From assembly GCF_900107735.1 (NCBI RefSeq), contig NZ_FNQV01000002.1, positions 124,001-188,000 of the forward strand: DNA of 64,000 bases, read 5' to 3'. The DNA is from Bowdeniella nasicola (GTDB lineage Bacteria > Actinomycetota > Actinomycetes > Actinomycetales > Actinomycetaceae). The position numbers were made by a program, and so were the translations under genes. The notes beneath the pieces were generated by a model, which searched no databases, was not told the origin of the DNA, and saw only the letters and a list, made by a program, of their open reading frames with translations. Position 1 is the stretch's first letter, and each line of letters starts with the position of its first letter. This document shows, in pieces, positions 8,501-17,483 of the stretch.

Positions 8501-10324
8501 CTAGCCGCCGTTCGAATCGCGCGCCTTCTTGGCGTCGGCATATAGGGCGTCAATGTCGGCAGCGTAGCGCTCGGCGACGATGTGGCGTTTGACCTTCAGC
8601 GAGGGTGTGAGCGCGCCGTTGTCGATCGTGAAGTCGTCATCGAGGATCCGCATCTCGCGGATGGACTCCGCACGCGAGACGCCGCTGTTTGCGCGCGCGA
8701 TCGCGCCCTGCAGTCGCTCCAGGACGAGCGGATGCTGCTTCGCCTCCGCGATATCCATCGGCTCCAGGCCCTTGTTCTTCAGCCAGATCGGCAGCATGTC
8801 CCGGTCGAGCGTGACGAGGACGCCGATGAAGGGGCGGTCATCGCCGACGACCATGCACTGGGAGACGAGTGGGTGGACGCGCAGGCGGTCCTCCAGCATG
8901 GACGGGGCGACGTTCTTGCCACCGGCCGTCACGATGATCTCCTTCTTCCGGCCGGTGATTGTCACGAAGCCGTCCTCGTCCATGTCCCCGAGATCGCCCG
9001 TCGCAAACCAGTCGTCGCGGAAGGCCTCCCGGGTGGCCTCCTCGTTGTTGTGATAGCCCGAAAAGACGCCGACGCCCCGGCACATGATTTCGCCATCGTC
9101 GTCGATGCCGATCGTGGTGCCCGGCAGCGCGTAGCCGACGGTGCCGATCTTCGTGGCGCCGGGCCGGTTGACCGTGAGCGGGGCGGTCGTCTCGGTCAGG
9201 CCGTAGCCCTCCAGCACGGTCAGGCCGATCCCGCGGTAGAAGTGCCCGAGTCGTGCGCCAAGGGGTGCGCCGCCGGAGATCGCGTAGGTGAGGTTGCCGC
9301 CGAGCGCCGCGCGCAACTTGGAGAGCACGAGCTTGTCTGCCAGGCGGTGCTGCGCCTTGAGCGCAGAGCTCGGGCCGGAGGCATCCAGGGCGCGGGAGTA
9401 GGCGATCGCGACGCGAACGGCCCAGATAAAGATGCGTCGTTTCAGCCCGCCGCCCTGTTTCTGCTCCGCGCCCGTGTAGACCTTTTCCCAGATGCGCGGC
9501 ACAGACATGAGGAAGGTCGGCTTGAAGGTGGCGATGTCCGTCACGGCCTGGGAAGTGTCGGGTGTGTGCCCGAGAGGCACGCCCTGAATGATGCACAACA
9601 CCGACAGGATGCGGGCAAAGACGTGGGCCATAGGAAGGAAGAGCAGGGTTCGCACGCCCTCGCCTTCGACGACCTCTTGAAGGTCGATCAGGGTGCCCTC
9701 GCACAGGACGACGAAGTTGCCCTGGGTCAACACGGCGCCCTTCGGCCGGCCGGTCGTGCCCGAGGTGTAAATGATGGTCGCGACGTCATCGAGCGAGCGC
9801 TGAGCGTATTCGGCGTTGATTGCCTCAAGCTCGGATTCGGTGGGCGCGCCCGCGGCAAGGTCCCCGTCCTCAATGACGAGGACGGCCTCGGCCAGGTGTC
9901 CGGAATCGATCGTTCGGGCGGCGGCGATGACATCGGCGAGATCGGAGGTTTCGGCGACCGCGAGGCTCGCGCCGGAGTCGGCGAGGATCCACTGGGTCTG
10001 TTCCGGCGAGCTCGTTTCGTACACGGGCACGACGGTGGCGCCCAGGTACCACGTCGCCAGGTCGATGAGCGACCACTCCAGGCGCGTACGCGACATCATC
10101 GCGACCTTATCGCCCCGCCGAATTCCGCGTCGGTACAGCAGCGCGGCCAGGGCGCGGACCTGCTCGAGCACTTTGCTGGCCGTCAGCGGTTGCCAGGTCT
10201 GCCCCGTGCGGGTTTCAAACACCACCATCTCTGGTCGCTCGGAGGCGTGGCGGACGAGATAACTCACGATCGTCATGTCGTCCTCGACGGTAACGGGCAG
10301 GGGAACGGAGAATTCCTTCTTCAT
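8501..10324 (-). CDS. Long-chain fatty-acid--CoA ligase (FadD15-like)
   Basis: ANL-superfamily ligase that activates long-chain fatty acids to acyl-CoA through an acyl-AMP. 607 residues with the P-loop IIYTSGTTGRPKG (near 185), YGLTETTAP (near 385), TGDLGDMDEDGFV and the hinge region GRKKEIIVTAGGKNVAP (near 470). Length, motif spelling and position near trpD/ctaE match the FadD15 group, which often supplies phospholipid remodelling. The ATG at 10324 has a modest GGAAGA site. It is in line with the DEDDh gene but separated by 35 bases, and diverges from the ROK kinase. Chain-length specificity cannot be read from the sequence. Confidence 0.93.
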   Translation of the reverse strand: MKKEFSVPLPVTVEDDMTIVSYLVRHASERPEMVVFETRTGQTWQPLTASKVLEQVRALAALLYRRGIRRGDKVAMMSRTRLEWSLIDLATWYLGATVVPVYETSSPEQTQWILADSGASLAVAETSDLADVIAAARTIDSGHLAEAVLVIEDGDLAAGAPTESELEAINAEYAQRSLDDVATIIYTSGTTGRPKGAVLTQGNFVVLCEGTLIDLQEVVEGEGVRTLLFLPMAHVFARILSVLCIIQGVPLGHTPDTSQAVTDIATFKPTFLMSVPRIWEKVYTGAEQKQGGGLKRRIFIWAVRVAIAYSRALDASGPSSALKAQHRLADKLVLSKLRAALGGNLTYAISGGAPLGARLGHFYRGIGLTVLEGYGLTETTAPLTVNRPGATKIGTVGYALPGTTIGIDDDGEIMCRGVGVFSGYHNNEEATREAFRDDWFATGDLGDMDEDGFVTITGRKKEIIVTAGGKNVAPSMLEDRLRVHPLVSQCMVVGDDRPFIGVLVTLDRDMLPIWLKNKGLEPMDIAEAKQHPLVLERLQGAIARANSGVSRAESIREMRILDDDFTIDNGALTPSLKVKRHIVAERYAADIDALYADAKKARDSNGG

Positions 10325-10463
10325 GAGGGGTCTTCCAGTAAGTGGTCGAGGGCAGTTTGCTGATCGTAACTGTCCGCTGGCGGGGAATGCGCCTTAACGT
10401 CGGGGTTGTTCGTAGAATCGTGACTAGACACAAAACGAGTTTCCAAAACGAAAGGAAATCACC

Positions 10464-11402
10464 ATGACGACGGTGGGCGTGGATATTGGCGGAACCAAGA
10501 TTGCCGCGGGAGTGGTCGACGAAGGTGGCGAGCTGCTCGAATCCACGCAGTGGCCCACCGACCCGAAGTCCCCGGAGGTTATCGAGGACGGCATCGTCTC
10601 GGCAGTGCAGAACTTTGCCCGCACCCACGAGATTGAGGCCGTGGGCGTGGCGGCCTGCGGCTTTGTCGACGCCGACCGCTCCACCGTCCGGTTCGCGGGT
10701 AACGTCGCCTGGCGCGATCACCCGCTCGGCGAGATCCTGGCCGATCGGCTCGACCTTCCCGTCGTCGTGGAAAACGACGCTAATGCCGCTGGCTGGGCGG
10801 AGTTCCAGTTCGGGGTAGGCAAAGACGTCTCCAACATGGTGATGATGACGATCGGCACCGGGCTCGGCGGTGCCATCATCATGAACGAACGCCTGGTGCG
10901 CGGTGCCTTTGGCGGCGCGGGCGAGATCGGCCACATGGTCGCCGTGCCCTTTGGACACTATTGCGGGTGCGGCCACGAAGGCTGCTTGGAGATGTATGCC
11001 TCCGGCACGGCGCTGACTCGCTCGGCGCGCAGCCGCGAGATCGCCGAGCCCTCCTTCATGTCGACGATTCGCGAGTATGCCGGCGATCGGAGCAAGCTCC
11101 AGGGCCAGGACGTTACCCGGGCTGCTGCCGACGGGGATGAGGCAGCGCTGAAGCTCGTGCGCGATCTCGGGTACTGGATTGGTCGGGGAGCGGCATCCCT
11201 GTCGGCAGTGCTCGACCCGGAGCTCATCGCCATCGGCGGCGGTGTCTCACGGGCCGGGGAAGTCCTCCTGCAGCCGGCGCGGCGATCGTTTAAGGAAAAC
11301 CTGTTCGCGATGGAAAACCGCCCGCTCGCCCCGATCGTCGTATCGAAGTTTGAAAACGACGGCGGGATGATCGGTGCCGGAGACCTGGCCCGACGAGACT
11401 AG
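10464..11402 (+). CDS. ROK-family glucokinase
   Basis: Phosphorylates glucose (or a related hexose) with ATP at the head of glycolysis. 312 residues with the ATP-binding DIGGTKIAAG at the start, ENDANAAGWAEFQFG holding the catalytic aspartate, GTGLGGAIIM, and the ROK zinc site CGCGHEGCLE (near 170). Close to the Streptomyces GlkA type, which sits in the same context. An AAAGGAAA site precedes the ATG. Sugar specificity is inferred from context: PPi-phosphofructokinase lies downstream. Its stop codon directly abuts that of the convergent membrane-protein gene. Confidence 0.9.
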   Translation: MTTVGVDIGGTKIAAGVVDEGGELLESTQWPTDPKSPEVIEDGIVSAVQNFARTHEIEAVGVAACGFVDADRSTVRFAGNVAWRDHPLGEILADRLDLPVVVENDANAAGWAEFQFGVGKDVSNMVMMTIGTGLGGAIIMNERLVRGAFGGAGEIGHMVAVPFGHYCGCGHEGCLEMYASGTALTRSARSREIAEPSFMSTIREYAGDRSKLQGQDVTRAAADGDEAALKLVRDLGYWIGRGAASLSAVLDPELIAIGGGVSRAGEVLLQPARRSFKENLFAMENRPLAPIVVSKFENDGGMIGAGDLARRD

Positions 11403-11771
11403 TTAGACCCTTGGTTCGCGGTTGCCCCGCTCATGCGGGAGCTGGCGCAGCAGGGTGATGATCGCCCAGGCTGCGCCAATGAAGGCCGCGAATCCCCAGT
11501 ACCAGGGCCAACCCTGAAAACCGACGAGCACGATCAGCCCAATGGCGATAATCAGCACCATCCATGGCACTTTGACGTGCATGGGGGTGGGCGGCAAGTC
11601 CGGGTCGGGCGGTACGAAGGCGTCGTCGTCCTCGTTGTCTTCCACCTGATAGTCACGGGGATTGCCAAGGTTCGTCAGGGGACCGATCTCGCGGGTAAGG
11701 TTGTCCCAAGCTCGTTGTTCATCGTCCGATAACGAATGATCGTCCCCCGGAAGAGATGCGCGTCCTGCCAT
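11403..11771 (-). CDS. Small membrane protein of unknown function
   Basis: 122 residues. The N-terminal half is charged and acidic (QVEDNEDDDAFVPPDPDLPP), followed by two hydrophobic helices (about 70-87 and 90-108) and a short basic tail (LLRQLPHERGNREP). This suggests an inner-membrane protein with the acidic part in the cytoplasm. I do not recognise a named family. It is divergent from the acyltransferase gene with only 14 bases between start codons, and its end touches the ROK kinase stop. The start looks leaderless. Confidence 0.75.
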   Translation of the reverse strand: MAGRASLPGDDHSLSDDEQRAWDNLTREIGPLTNLGNPRDYQVEDNEDDDAFVPPDPDLPPTPMHVKVPWMVLIIAIGLIVLVGFQGWPWYWGFAAFIGAAWAIITLLRQLPHERGNREPRV

Positions 11772-11772
11772 A

Positions 11773-11785
11773 CCTAGACTCTAGG
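11773..11785. promoter_or_regulatory. Palindrome with two opposed leaderless -10 elements
   Basis: CCTAGACTCTAGG is a perfect 13-base palindrome filling the 14-base gap between divergent starts at 11771 (minus) and 11786 (plus). Read forward it gives TAGACT 5 bases before the plus ATG; read in reverse it gives TAGAGT 6 bases before the minus ATG. Both genes may use the same bases as -10 elements. It could equally be a repressor site. Confidence 0.45.
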
Positions 11786-12706
11786 ATGGAAACCAGGTAC
11801 GTGAAAGGCTGGATAGTGTTTTACCAATTCATGAAAGCCACGGTTGGTTCCGCCATGCGGGTGTTTTATCAACCGTGGGTTCGTGGGGCCAACCATATCC
11901 CGGAGACCGGTCCGGCTATTCTTGCCTCCAATCACCTGGCGGTCATCGACTCCTTTTTTCTGCCCCTCATGATCCGCCGTGAGGTCGTCTTCCTCGGGAA
12001 GTCGGACTACTTCACCGGCAAGGGCGTCAAGGGAAAAGCGGTTGCTGCCTTCATGCGCGGCGTCGGCACAATTCCCGTTGACCGTGGGGGAGGCCGCGCC
12101 TCCGAGGCGGCACTGCGTACCGGGTTGAAGCGCCTGAACGAAGGCGGATTGTTCGGGATCTATCCCGAAGGAACGCGCAGCCCTGACGGCCGGCTCTACC
12201 GTGGCAAGACTGGTGTCGCGCGCCTGGCTCTGGAGTCTGGAGCTCCCGTGATTCCCGTCGCGATGATCGGGACGAACATCGCCCAGCCGATCGGCAAACG
12301 GATCCCCAAGCTCGTGCGCATCGGCGTCGTCATCGGCGAACCCCTGGATTTCTCGCGTTATCGAGGCTTAGAAAACGACCGCTTCATTCTGCGCTCGGTG
12401 ACCGATGAGATCATGTACGCCCTCATGCAGCTCTCGGGCCAGGAATACGTCGACATGTACGCCGCGACGGTGAAGTCGAAGATCGCTAAGGGCATGAGCA
12501 TCGAGGAGGCGACCACGCCATCGATGACGCCCCCTGCGGCCCCCGGCGGCCGCCCCACCCCAGTTTTGGAAGTGCCAGAGCCAAGCGATGAAGAAGTCGA
12601 AGAGGGCAAGCGCGTCGCGGGCGAGGCCCTGAAATGGCCGCTGCCCGGCAGCGAGAAGTCGGCGCGGACCGATGAGGATGAGAAGGAACCGCCGAGCGCG
12701 GACTAG
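11786..12706 (+). CDS. PlsC-type 1-acylglycerol-3-phosphate acyltransferase
   Basis: Membrane-associated acyltransferase adding a fatty acid to lysophosphatidic acid or a related lysolipid. The motifs are intact: SNHLAVIDSFF (H-x4-D, about 43-53), the substrate motif GIYPEGTRSPDG (about 118-130) and VIPVAMIG. About 306 residues, with a low-complexity acidic tail after residue 235 that is probably not catalytic. ATG 11786 fits a leaderless start; an in-frame ATG at 11756 (inside the divergent gene) and a GTG at 11801 are alternatives. It lies 72 bases before pfp. Together with the FadD15-like ligase it points to lipid synthesis or remodelling. Confidence 0.88.
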   Translation: METRYVKGWIVFYQFMKATVGSAMRVFYQPWVRGANHIPETGPAILASNHLAVIDSFFLPLMIRREVVFLGKSDYFTGKGVKGKAVAAFMRGVGTIPVDRGGGRASEAALRTGLKRLNEGGLFGIYPEGTRSPDGRLYRGKTGVARLALESGAPVIPVAMIGTNIAQPIGKRIPKLVRIGVVIGEPLDFSRYRGLENDRFILRSVTDEIMYALMQLSGQEYVDMYAATVKSKIAKGMSIEEATTPSMTPPAAPGGRPTPVLEVPEPSDEEVEEGKRVAGEALKWPLPGSEKSARTDEDEKEPPSAD

Positions 12707-12778
12707 GACTTTCGCTGCGGTAGCGAGGTCGCATCGGACTAAACTGGGGGAAGGACTTACCCCTAGGGAAGGAAATCG

Positions 12779-14005
12779 ATGACCGTCCGTCGCGTCGCTC
12801 TACTCACCGCTGGTGGATTCGCCCCGTGCCTTTCATCTGCTGTCGGTGGCCTTATCGAGCGCTACACCGAACTCGCCCCCGATGTCGAGATCATCGCCTA
12901 CCAGTACGGCTACCACGGCCTGCTCACCGGCACCTACCTCACGATCGATGACGAGGCCCGTAAGCACGCCGGTCGATTGCACGCCTTCGGTGGCTCGCCC
13001 ATCGGCAACTCCCGTGTCAAGCTCACCAACGCCGAGGACCTCGTCAAGCGTGGGCTGGTCAAGGAAGGGGAGAACCCCCTGGAGGTCGCCGCTGAGCAGC
13101 TGCGCAAGGACGGCGTCGACGTCCTGCATACCATCGGTGGGGATGACACCAACACCACCGCGGCGGATCTGGCCGCCTACCTGGAGGACAACGGCTACCA
13201 CATGATCGTGGTGGGCCTGCCGAAGACGATCGATAACGACGTCATCCCGATCCGGCAGTCGCTTGGCGCCTGGACCGCGGCCGAACAGGCCTCCCGCTTC
13301 GCCCAGAACATCATCGGCGAACACCGCTCCAACCCGCGCATGCTCATCGTGCACGAGGTCATGGGACGCCACTGTGGCTGGCTGACCGCCGCCGCAGCCA
13401 AGGAGTACCGCGAGTGGCTGCCGACCCAGAAGTGGGCGCCGGCCCTCGGCCTGACCCAGGAACGCTGGGACGTTCACGCGGTCTTCCTGCCGGAAATGCA
13501 CGTCGATCTCGACGCCGAGGCTGATCGTCTGCGCGGCGTCATGGATGAGCTTGGCAACGTCAACATCTTCCTGTCCGAAGGTGCGGGCGTGCCCGAAATC
13601 GTCGCCGAGCTCGAGGCCAAGGGCGAAGAGGTTCAGCGCGACCCCTTCGGTCACGTCAAGCTCGACACCATCAACCCCGGCCAGTGGTTCGCGAAGCAAT
13701 TCGCGGAGAAGATCGGGGCCGAGAAGGTCATGGTCCAAAAGTCGGGCTACTTCTCCCGCTCGGCCGCGGCCAACACCGAGGACCTCCGCCTCATCAAGTC
13801 GATGACCGACCTCGCTGTCCAGTGCGCGTTCGACGACGTCTCCGGCGTCATCGGCCACGATGAGGAGCAGGGCGACGTGCTGCGCGCGATCGAGTTCCCG
13901 CGGATCGCCGGTGGCAAGGCCTTCGATATCACGCAGCCGTGGTTCACCGAGATGATGGCCGATATCGGCCAGAGCGTCGAGGCCGCAGAGCCTAGCGAGC
14001 ACTAA
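12779..14005 (+). CDS. pfp: Pyrophosphate--fructose 6-phosphate 1-phosphotransferase
   Basis: Reversible phosphorylation of fructose 6-phosphate with PPi instead of ATP. The donor-site motif is GGDDT (near 121) rather than the GGDGS of ATP enzymes, followed by PKTIDND (near 149) with the lysine typical of PPi enzymes. 408 residues, the normal length. GGAAGGAAA precedes the ATG, and a TAAACT -10-like element lies upstream at about 12736-12741. The gene ends at a 32-bp palindromic terminator shared with pknL. The PPi assignment rests on these family-specific residues. Confidence 0.93.
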   Translation: MTVRRVALLTAGGFAPCLSSAVGGLIERYTELAPDVEIIAYQYGYHGLLTGTYLTIDDEARKHAGRLHAFGGSPIGNSRVKLTNAEDLVKRGLVKEGENPLEVAAEQLRKDGVDVLHTIGGDDTNTTAADLAAYLEDNGYHMIVVGLPKTIDNDVIPIRQSLGAWTAAEQASRFAQNIIGEHRSNPRMLIVHEVMGRHCGWLTAAAAKEYREWLPTQKWAPALGLTQERWDVHAVFLPEMHVDLDAEADRLRGVMDELGNVNIFLSEGAGVPEIVAELEAKGEEVQRDPFGHVKLDTINPGQWFAKQFAEKIGAEKVMVQKSGYFSRSAAANTEDLRLIKSMTDLAVQCAFDDVSGVIGHDEEQGDVLRAIEFPRIAGGKAFDITQPWFTEMMADIGQSVEAAEPSEH

Positions 14006-14019
14006 CCTCGCGCGAGACC

Positions 14020-14051
14020 CCAGTGGGCCCGGCAATTGCCGGGCCCACTGG
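14020..14051. terminator. Bidirectional terminator between pfp and the PASTA kinase
   Basis: A perfect 32-base palindrome (two 16-base halves) sits in the gap between the converging pfp and kinase genes, 14 bases after one stop and 2 bases from the other. There is no U-tract on either side, as is common for actinobacterial terminators. Confidence 0.75.
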
Positions 14052-14053
14052 CG

Positions 14054-15973
14054 TTAGACGATCTTGAGTGTGATCGTTGAGCCCTTGGGGACCATCGTGC
14101 CCCCGGACGGGTTTTGGGAATGCACGGTTCCAAAGACGCCGCCGAGGAGCTTTTCGATTCGAACCTCGAAACCGGCATCCTTCAAAATCTGCGTGGCCTC
14201 GTCGACCTGCTTAGCAAAGACACTGGGAACTTCGATGAGTTCCGGCCCCTTGGAGACCACGAGCGAGACCTGGTCAAGCCTGTGGCCCGCGCTACCGGGC
14301 TCGGGCGACATGGAGATCACGTGGCCCTTGGGCACATCGTCAGAGAACTGCTCTGACGTCGTGATGCTCAACGCGAGGTTTTTTAGCGTTCCGGAGGCAT
14401 CGTCGAGGCTGGCGCCTCGCACGTCGGGGAACGTGATGGGAGCGGGCCCATCGGAGATAACGAGCGTGACGGCCTCGTTGTGTGGGATGACGGCGCCAGC
14501 TTCGTGGCTCGCCGAGATCACTCGACCGGCAGAGACCGTATCGGAATGCTCCCGGGTATGCTGGCCAGCCGTGACATCTGCGCCCTTGAGTGCCGTTTGG
14601 GCCGCATCCTCGGATTCGCCGACCAGCGTCGGAACCGTGACCGTTCGGATTCCCTTGGATACGAGGACCGTGACCGTCGAGCCCTTGCGCGCCGAGCCTG
14701 AGGCCGGGTCGGTGGAAATTACGAGCCCGGAGGCGACGGTGTCGTGATAGTCGCGCTCAACGTGCACCGCGAGTTCCGAATCGCGGATCTTATCGACGGC
14801 GACGGCTTCGGCAAGGCCGGCAACCTCCGGGACGGGTCGGGTGCCGCCCGGTCCGAGTGTGAACCACCAGCCCGCGAACGCTCCCGAAGCCAGCAACACG
14901 AACGCTAAAAGGAAGAAGGGCCAACGTCGCCGGCCGGTGCGGCGGGCAGGGCGCGGCTTGTCGGTGACGGCGCCAACCGGCACCGCAACCTTGGATGGTG
15001 CTGGGCGTTCAAAGACGGCCGTGCGGTGCCTCTCGATTGCTTGGGTGTCGCTCGGGTGTGCCGCCGAAGTTTCGTTGTCAGCACTTGGAGCAACCTCGTG
15101 GCGACGCGCGAGCAGGTCTGCGGGGATATCGTCCTTAATGCGGCGAAGGTGTCGCACCGCCGTCGCTGCATCGGGCTCCCGGTCGGCGATGTCGCGCGCG
15201 CATAGGGCTGCGAGGAATTCATCGACCTCGCTCGGAATCCACGGCAGCGTATCGGACAGGGCCGGCACCGATTCGTTCACGTGCTTATAGGCCACCTGGA
15301 TGGGACGCTCGCCCGTGAACGGGGGCTGGCCGGTGAGCATCTCGTAGAGCAGGATGCCAACGGCGTAGACATCGGCGGCGGGGGAGGAAGCGCCATCGAC
15401 GACGACCTCCGGGGCAAGATAGGCGACCGTGCCAAGGACGGTCGAGGTGCCCGACATCGATGCCTCGGAGACCGCGCGCGCGAGGCCGAAGTCCGCGACC
15501 TTGATGCCGCCTGATGAGGGCATGAGGACGTTTTCGGGCTTGATATCGCGATGGATGAGGCCGCCACGGTGAGCGGCATCGAGCGCCGACAAGATCTGCT
15601 CGGTGATGTCGAGCGCCTCGCCCAGGCTCAGCGTTCCCGCCTCCATCAGGCGGTGGCGAAGATTGCCGCCGTCGACGTATTCCATCGTGAGGTAAAAGGA
15701 ATCGCCCGTCTGCCCCTGGTCATGCACCGCGACGATTCCGGGGTGGGACAGCCGCGCCGCGGCGCGGGCCTCGCGACGGAAGAGCCGGACAAACTCCTCC
15801 GATTCGGCGAGATAGGGGTGCATGATCTTCAGGGCAACATCGCGCTCCAGGCGCTGGTCGTGGGCGACATACACCTGTGACATCCCGCCACGCGCAATTC
15901 TGCGCACGATGCGGTAGCGGTGATCGATGATCACCGCATCGGATTCAGGTTGCGGACGCTCCACATCTCGCAT
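14054..15973 (-). CDS. pknL: PASTA-domain serine/threonine kinase, PknL type
   Basis: Transmembrane Hanks kinase sensing cell-wall material. Residues about 20-280 form the kinase: glycine loop IARGGMSQVY, catalytic lysine K49 (VALKIM), HRDIKPENVL, and DFGLARA with an activation loop rich in Ser/Thr (SEASMSGTSTVLGTVAYLAPE). A linker leads to one membrane helix (about 345-368), then four extracellular PASTA repeats to the end (about 375-639). The paralogue PknB normally sits with pbpA/rodA near oriC. Here the neighbour is an Rv2175c homologue, the known substrate of PknL, so PknL is the better name. No clear ribosome site precedes the ATG. Confidence 0.9.
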   Translation of the reverse strand: MRDVERPQPESDAVIIDHRYRIVRRIARGGMSQVYVAHDQRLERDVALKIMHPYLAESEEFVRLFRREARAAARLSHPGIVAVHDQGQTGDSFYLTMEYVDGGNLRHRLMEAGTLSLGEALDITEQILSALDAAHRGGLIHRDIKPENVLMPSSGGIKVADFGLARAVSEASMSGTSTVLGTVAYLAPEVVVDGASSPAADVYAVGILLYEMLTGQPPFTGERPIQVAYKHVNESVPALSDTLPWIPSEVDEFLAALCARDIADREPDAATAVRHLRRIKDDIPADLLARRHEVAPSADNETSAAHPSDTQAIERHRTAVFERPAPSKVAVPVGAVTDKPRPARRTGRRRWPFFLLAFVLLASGAFAGWWFTLGPGGTRPVPEVAGLAEAVAVDKIRDSELAVHVERDYHDTVASGLVISTDPASGSARKGSTVTVLVSKGIRTVTVPTLVGESEDAAQTALKGADVTAGQHTREHSDTVSAGRVISASHEAGAVIPHNEAVTLVISDGPAPITFPDVRGASLDDASGTLKNLALSITTSEQFSDDVPKGHVISMSPEPGSAGHRLDQVSLVVSKGPELIEVPSVFAKQVDEATQILKDAGFEVRIEKLLGGVFGTVHSQNPSGGTMVPKGSTITLKIV

Positions 15974-16000
15974 GGTAAAGCAGGAGCCCTACCACGCGGC

Positions 16001-16034
16001 GCAGCGCCACGCACCGCGGGGTGCATGGCGCTGC
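16001..16034 (-). terminator. Hairpin terminator after the LysM transglycosylase gene
   Basis: A 15-bp stem with a single mismatch and a 4-base loop (16001-16015 with 16020-16034), 14 bases beyond the stop of the LysM gene and upstream of pknL on the same strand. No U-run follows. Confidence 0.6.
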
Positions 16035-16047
16035 TGACGCTAGTGGT

Positions 16048-17295
16048 TTAGCGGAATTTTGCCTGGTGGCCCTTAATGCGCTGGACGTAGACCTTGGTAT
16101 CGGCGAACATCCCGTTGCGTTTGACCGAGCCGAGACCCTGGTAGTAACCCGCGATGGCGTGATCGACGCTGGGGGCGCTGCGCAGCAGCTGGCGGATGAT
16201 CGCAACCCCGGCCGTGGCATTGTCGTGCGGGTCGATGAGGTTGAGCTTGCGCCCGACGAGCTGCGAGGCCCACTGTCCCGAGGAGGGAATTACCTGCATC
16301 GTGCCGATCGCGTTGGCGGGGGAGACCGAGCGGTGGTTGAAGCTCGACTCCTGGAAGGCGACCGCGAGGGCGAGCGAGGGGTCGACGCCCATTTCGATGG
16401 CCTTGGACCGCACGATCTGCTGCATCTGCGCCCGCGAAGGAACGTCGATGGAATTCAGCAGCGCCTTGTTCTGGTTCGCGGCGTTAACGACGGCTTCCGG
16501 ATAGGTCCGGCCAAGGAAGGTGTCGGGGACGAGCCGGTCCTTGGAAGGAGCTGACGGAGTGGTTGCCGCCGGGGTGCTCGCGTTTCCGGCGACCTTCAAG
16601 ACCTGGCCGACGAAAATCCGGCTCGGGTTGGTGATCCCGTTGAGGCTGGCAAGAGCGGAGACCGACGTCGAGTACTTACGTGCAATTCCCGACAGCGTCT
16701 CGCCCGCGGCGACCTTGTGGGTCGCGGTCTTGACCTCGGGCGCAGGTGCGGGCTTGGCCGGCGCGCTCGGGGTCGCAGCGGAGCCAGCAACCTTCAGGAC
16801 CTGCCCCACGTAGATCCGGTCGGGATTGGCAAGCGAGTTCAGCGAGGCCAGCGTTGACGTCGTCGTCGAGTACTTGCGGGCAATCGCAGACAGGGTCTCG
16901 CCGGAGGCGACCTTGTGGGTAGCGGTTGCGACCGGCGCGGCAGGTGCGGGGACAGCCGGAGCGCTCGTCGCGGGAGCCGGGACTTTCAGGACCTGGCCGG
17001 GATGAATGATCGTGGAGGTGCTCAAACCGTTGTGGGAGACCAGTGCGTGCATGTCGACGTTGAACTTGCGCGCGATGGACCAGAACGAATCGCCGCGCTG
17101 TACCTGGTAGGTCACCTCGACCTTCGGCGCGATTTTAGCGGCGGGCACGAGCGGCGAGGGCTTATGAGCGAGGGAACCGGTGGCCTGAGAAACACCAATG
17201 GCTTGCGCGGAGGTGGGAGTGGCGCCGAGGGCAGGGGCGATCAGCCCGACAATTGCTGCACTGGCGGCCGCTGCGCGGGTCGAGCGGAGGGTCAT
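16048..17295 (-). CDS. Secreted LysM protein with lytic transglycosylase domain
   Basis: Peptidoglycan-binding and cleaving enzyme outside the membrane. About 415 residues: a signal peptide (residues 1-33, ending near TPTSAQA), three LysM repeats (about 59-102, 119-165 and 183-228; openings [26 protein letters not shown] and [13 protein letters not shown]), an Ala/Pro/Thr linker, and a C-terminal soluble-lytic-transglycosylase domain with the probable catalytic glutamate in AFQESSFN and the [12 protein letters not shown] segment. Repeats 2 and 3 are nearly identical, a recent duplication. ATG 17295 is chosen for its AAGGA site; a longer frame adds 23 non-signal residues. It lies next to pknL, fitting wall turnover control. 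Confidence 0.9.
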   Translation of the reverse strand: MTLRSTRAAAASAAIVGLIAPALGATPTSAQAIGVSQATGSLAHKPSPLVPAAKIAPKVEVTYQVQRGDSFWSIARKFNVDMHALVSHNGLSTSTIIHPGQVLKVPAPATSAPAVPAPAAPVATATHKVASGETLSAIARKYSTTTSTLASLNSLANPDRIYVGQVLKVAGSAATPSAPAKPAPAPEVKTATHKVAAGETLSGIARKYSTSVSALASLNGITNPSRIFVGQVLKVAGNASTPAATTPSAPSKDRLVPDTFLGRTYPEAVVNAANQNKALLNSIDVPSRAQMQQIVRSKAIEMGVDPSLALAVAFQESSFNHRSVSPANAIGTMQVIPSSGQWASQLVGRKLNLIDPHDNATAGVAIIRQLLRSAPSVDHAIAGYYQGLGSVKRNGMFADTKVYVQRIKGHQAKFR

Positions 17296-17387
17296 CGTGA
17301 TCCTTAATGCATGGTGGGAACGGTTCTTCCCGAGGCTCGGTGACTGATGTGGCGAACGAGCCAAACGAGAAAAATGTTGCTGATGGG

Positions 17388-17417
17388 ACTATATCGCGCG
17401 GCGTGTCGTTCTACCAA
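17388..17417 (-). promoter_or_regulatory. Promoter of the LysM transglycosylase gene
   Basis: On the minus strand TTGGTA (17417-17412) and TATAGT (17393-17388) are separated by 18 bp. This predicts a start near 17381 and a leader of about 85 bases. I compared the leader with the c-di-AMP riboswitch found before some wall-hydrolase genes and saw no match. Confidence 0.5.
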
Positions 17418-17483
17418 ACAAATGGCGAAGATCGCTATACTTTTCCGCTCCGCCAAGTGGGGCTGTGATCAGGAGCCTTTAGG

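Noticed and set aside
8582-10363. A 593-codon plus-strand frame opposite the FadD15-like gene
   Set aside because: Low-complexity Arg/Asp/Ala translation without motifs; the acyl-CoA ligase on the minus strand is certain.
12833-14035. A 400-codon frame opposite pfp
   Set aside because: Antisense shadow. It runs through the 14020-14051 terminator and has no ribosome site or family signature.
17296-17400. A c-di-AMP riboswitch before the LysM transglycosylase gene
   Set aside because: The leader has some GGGAA and GAGCC segments but does not show the ordered conserved cores of that riboswitch.
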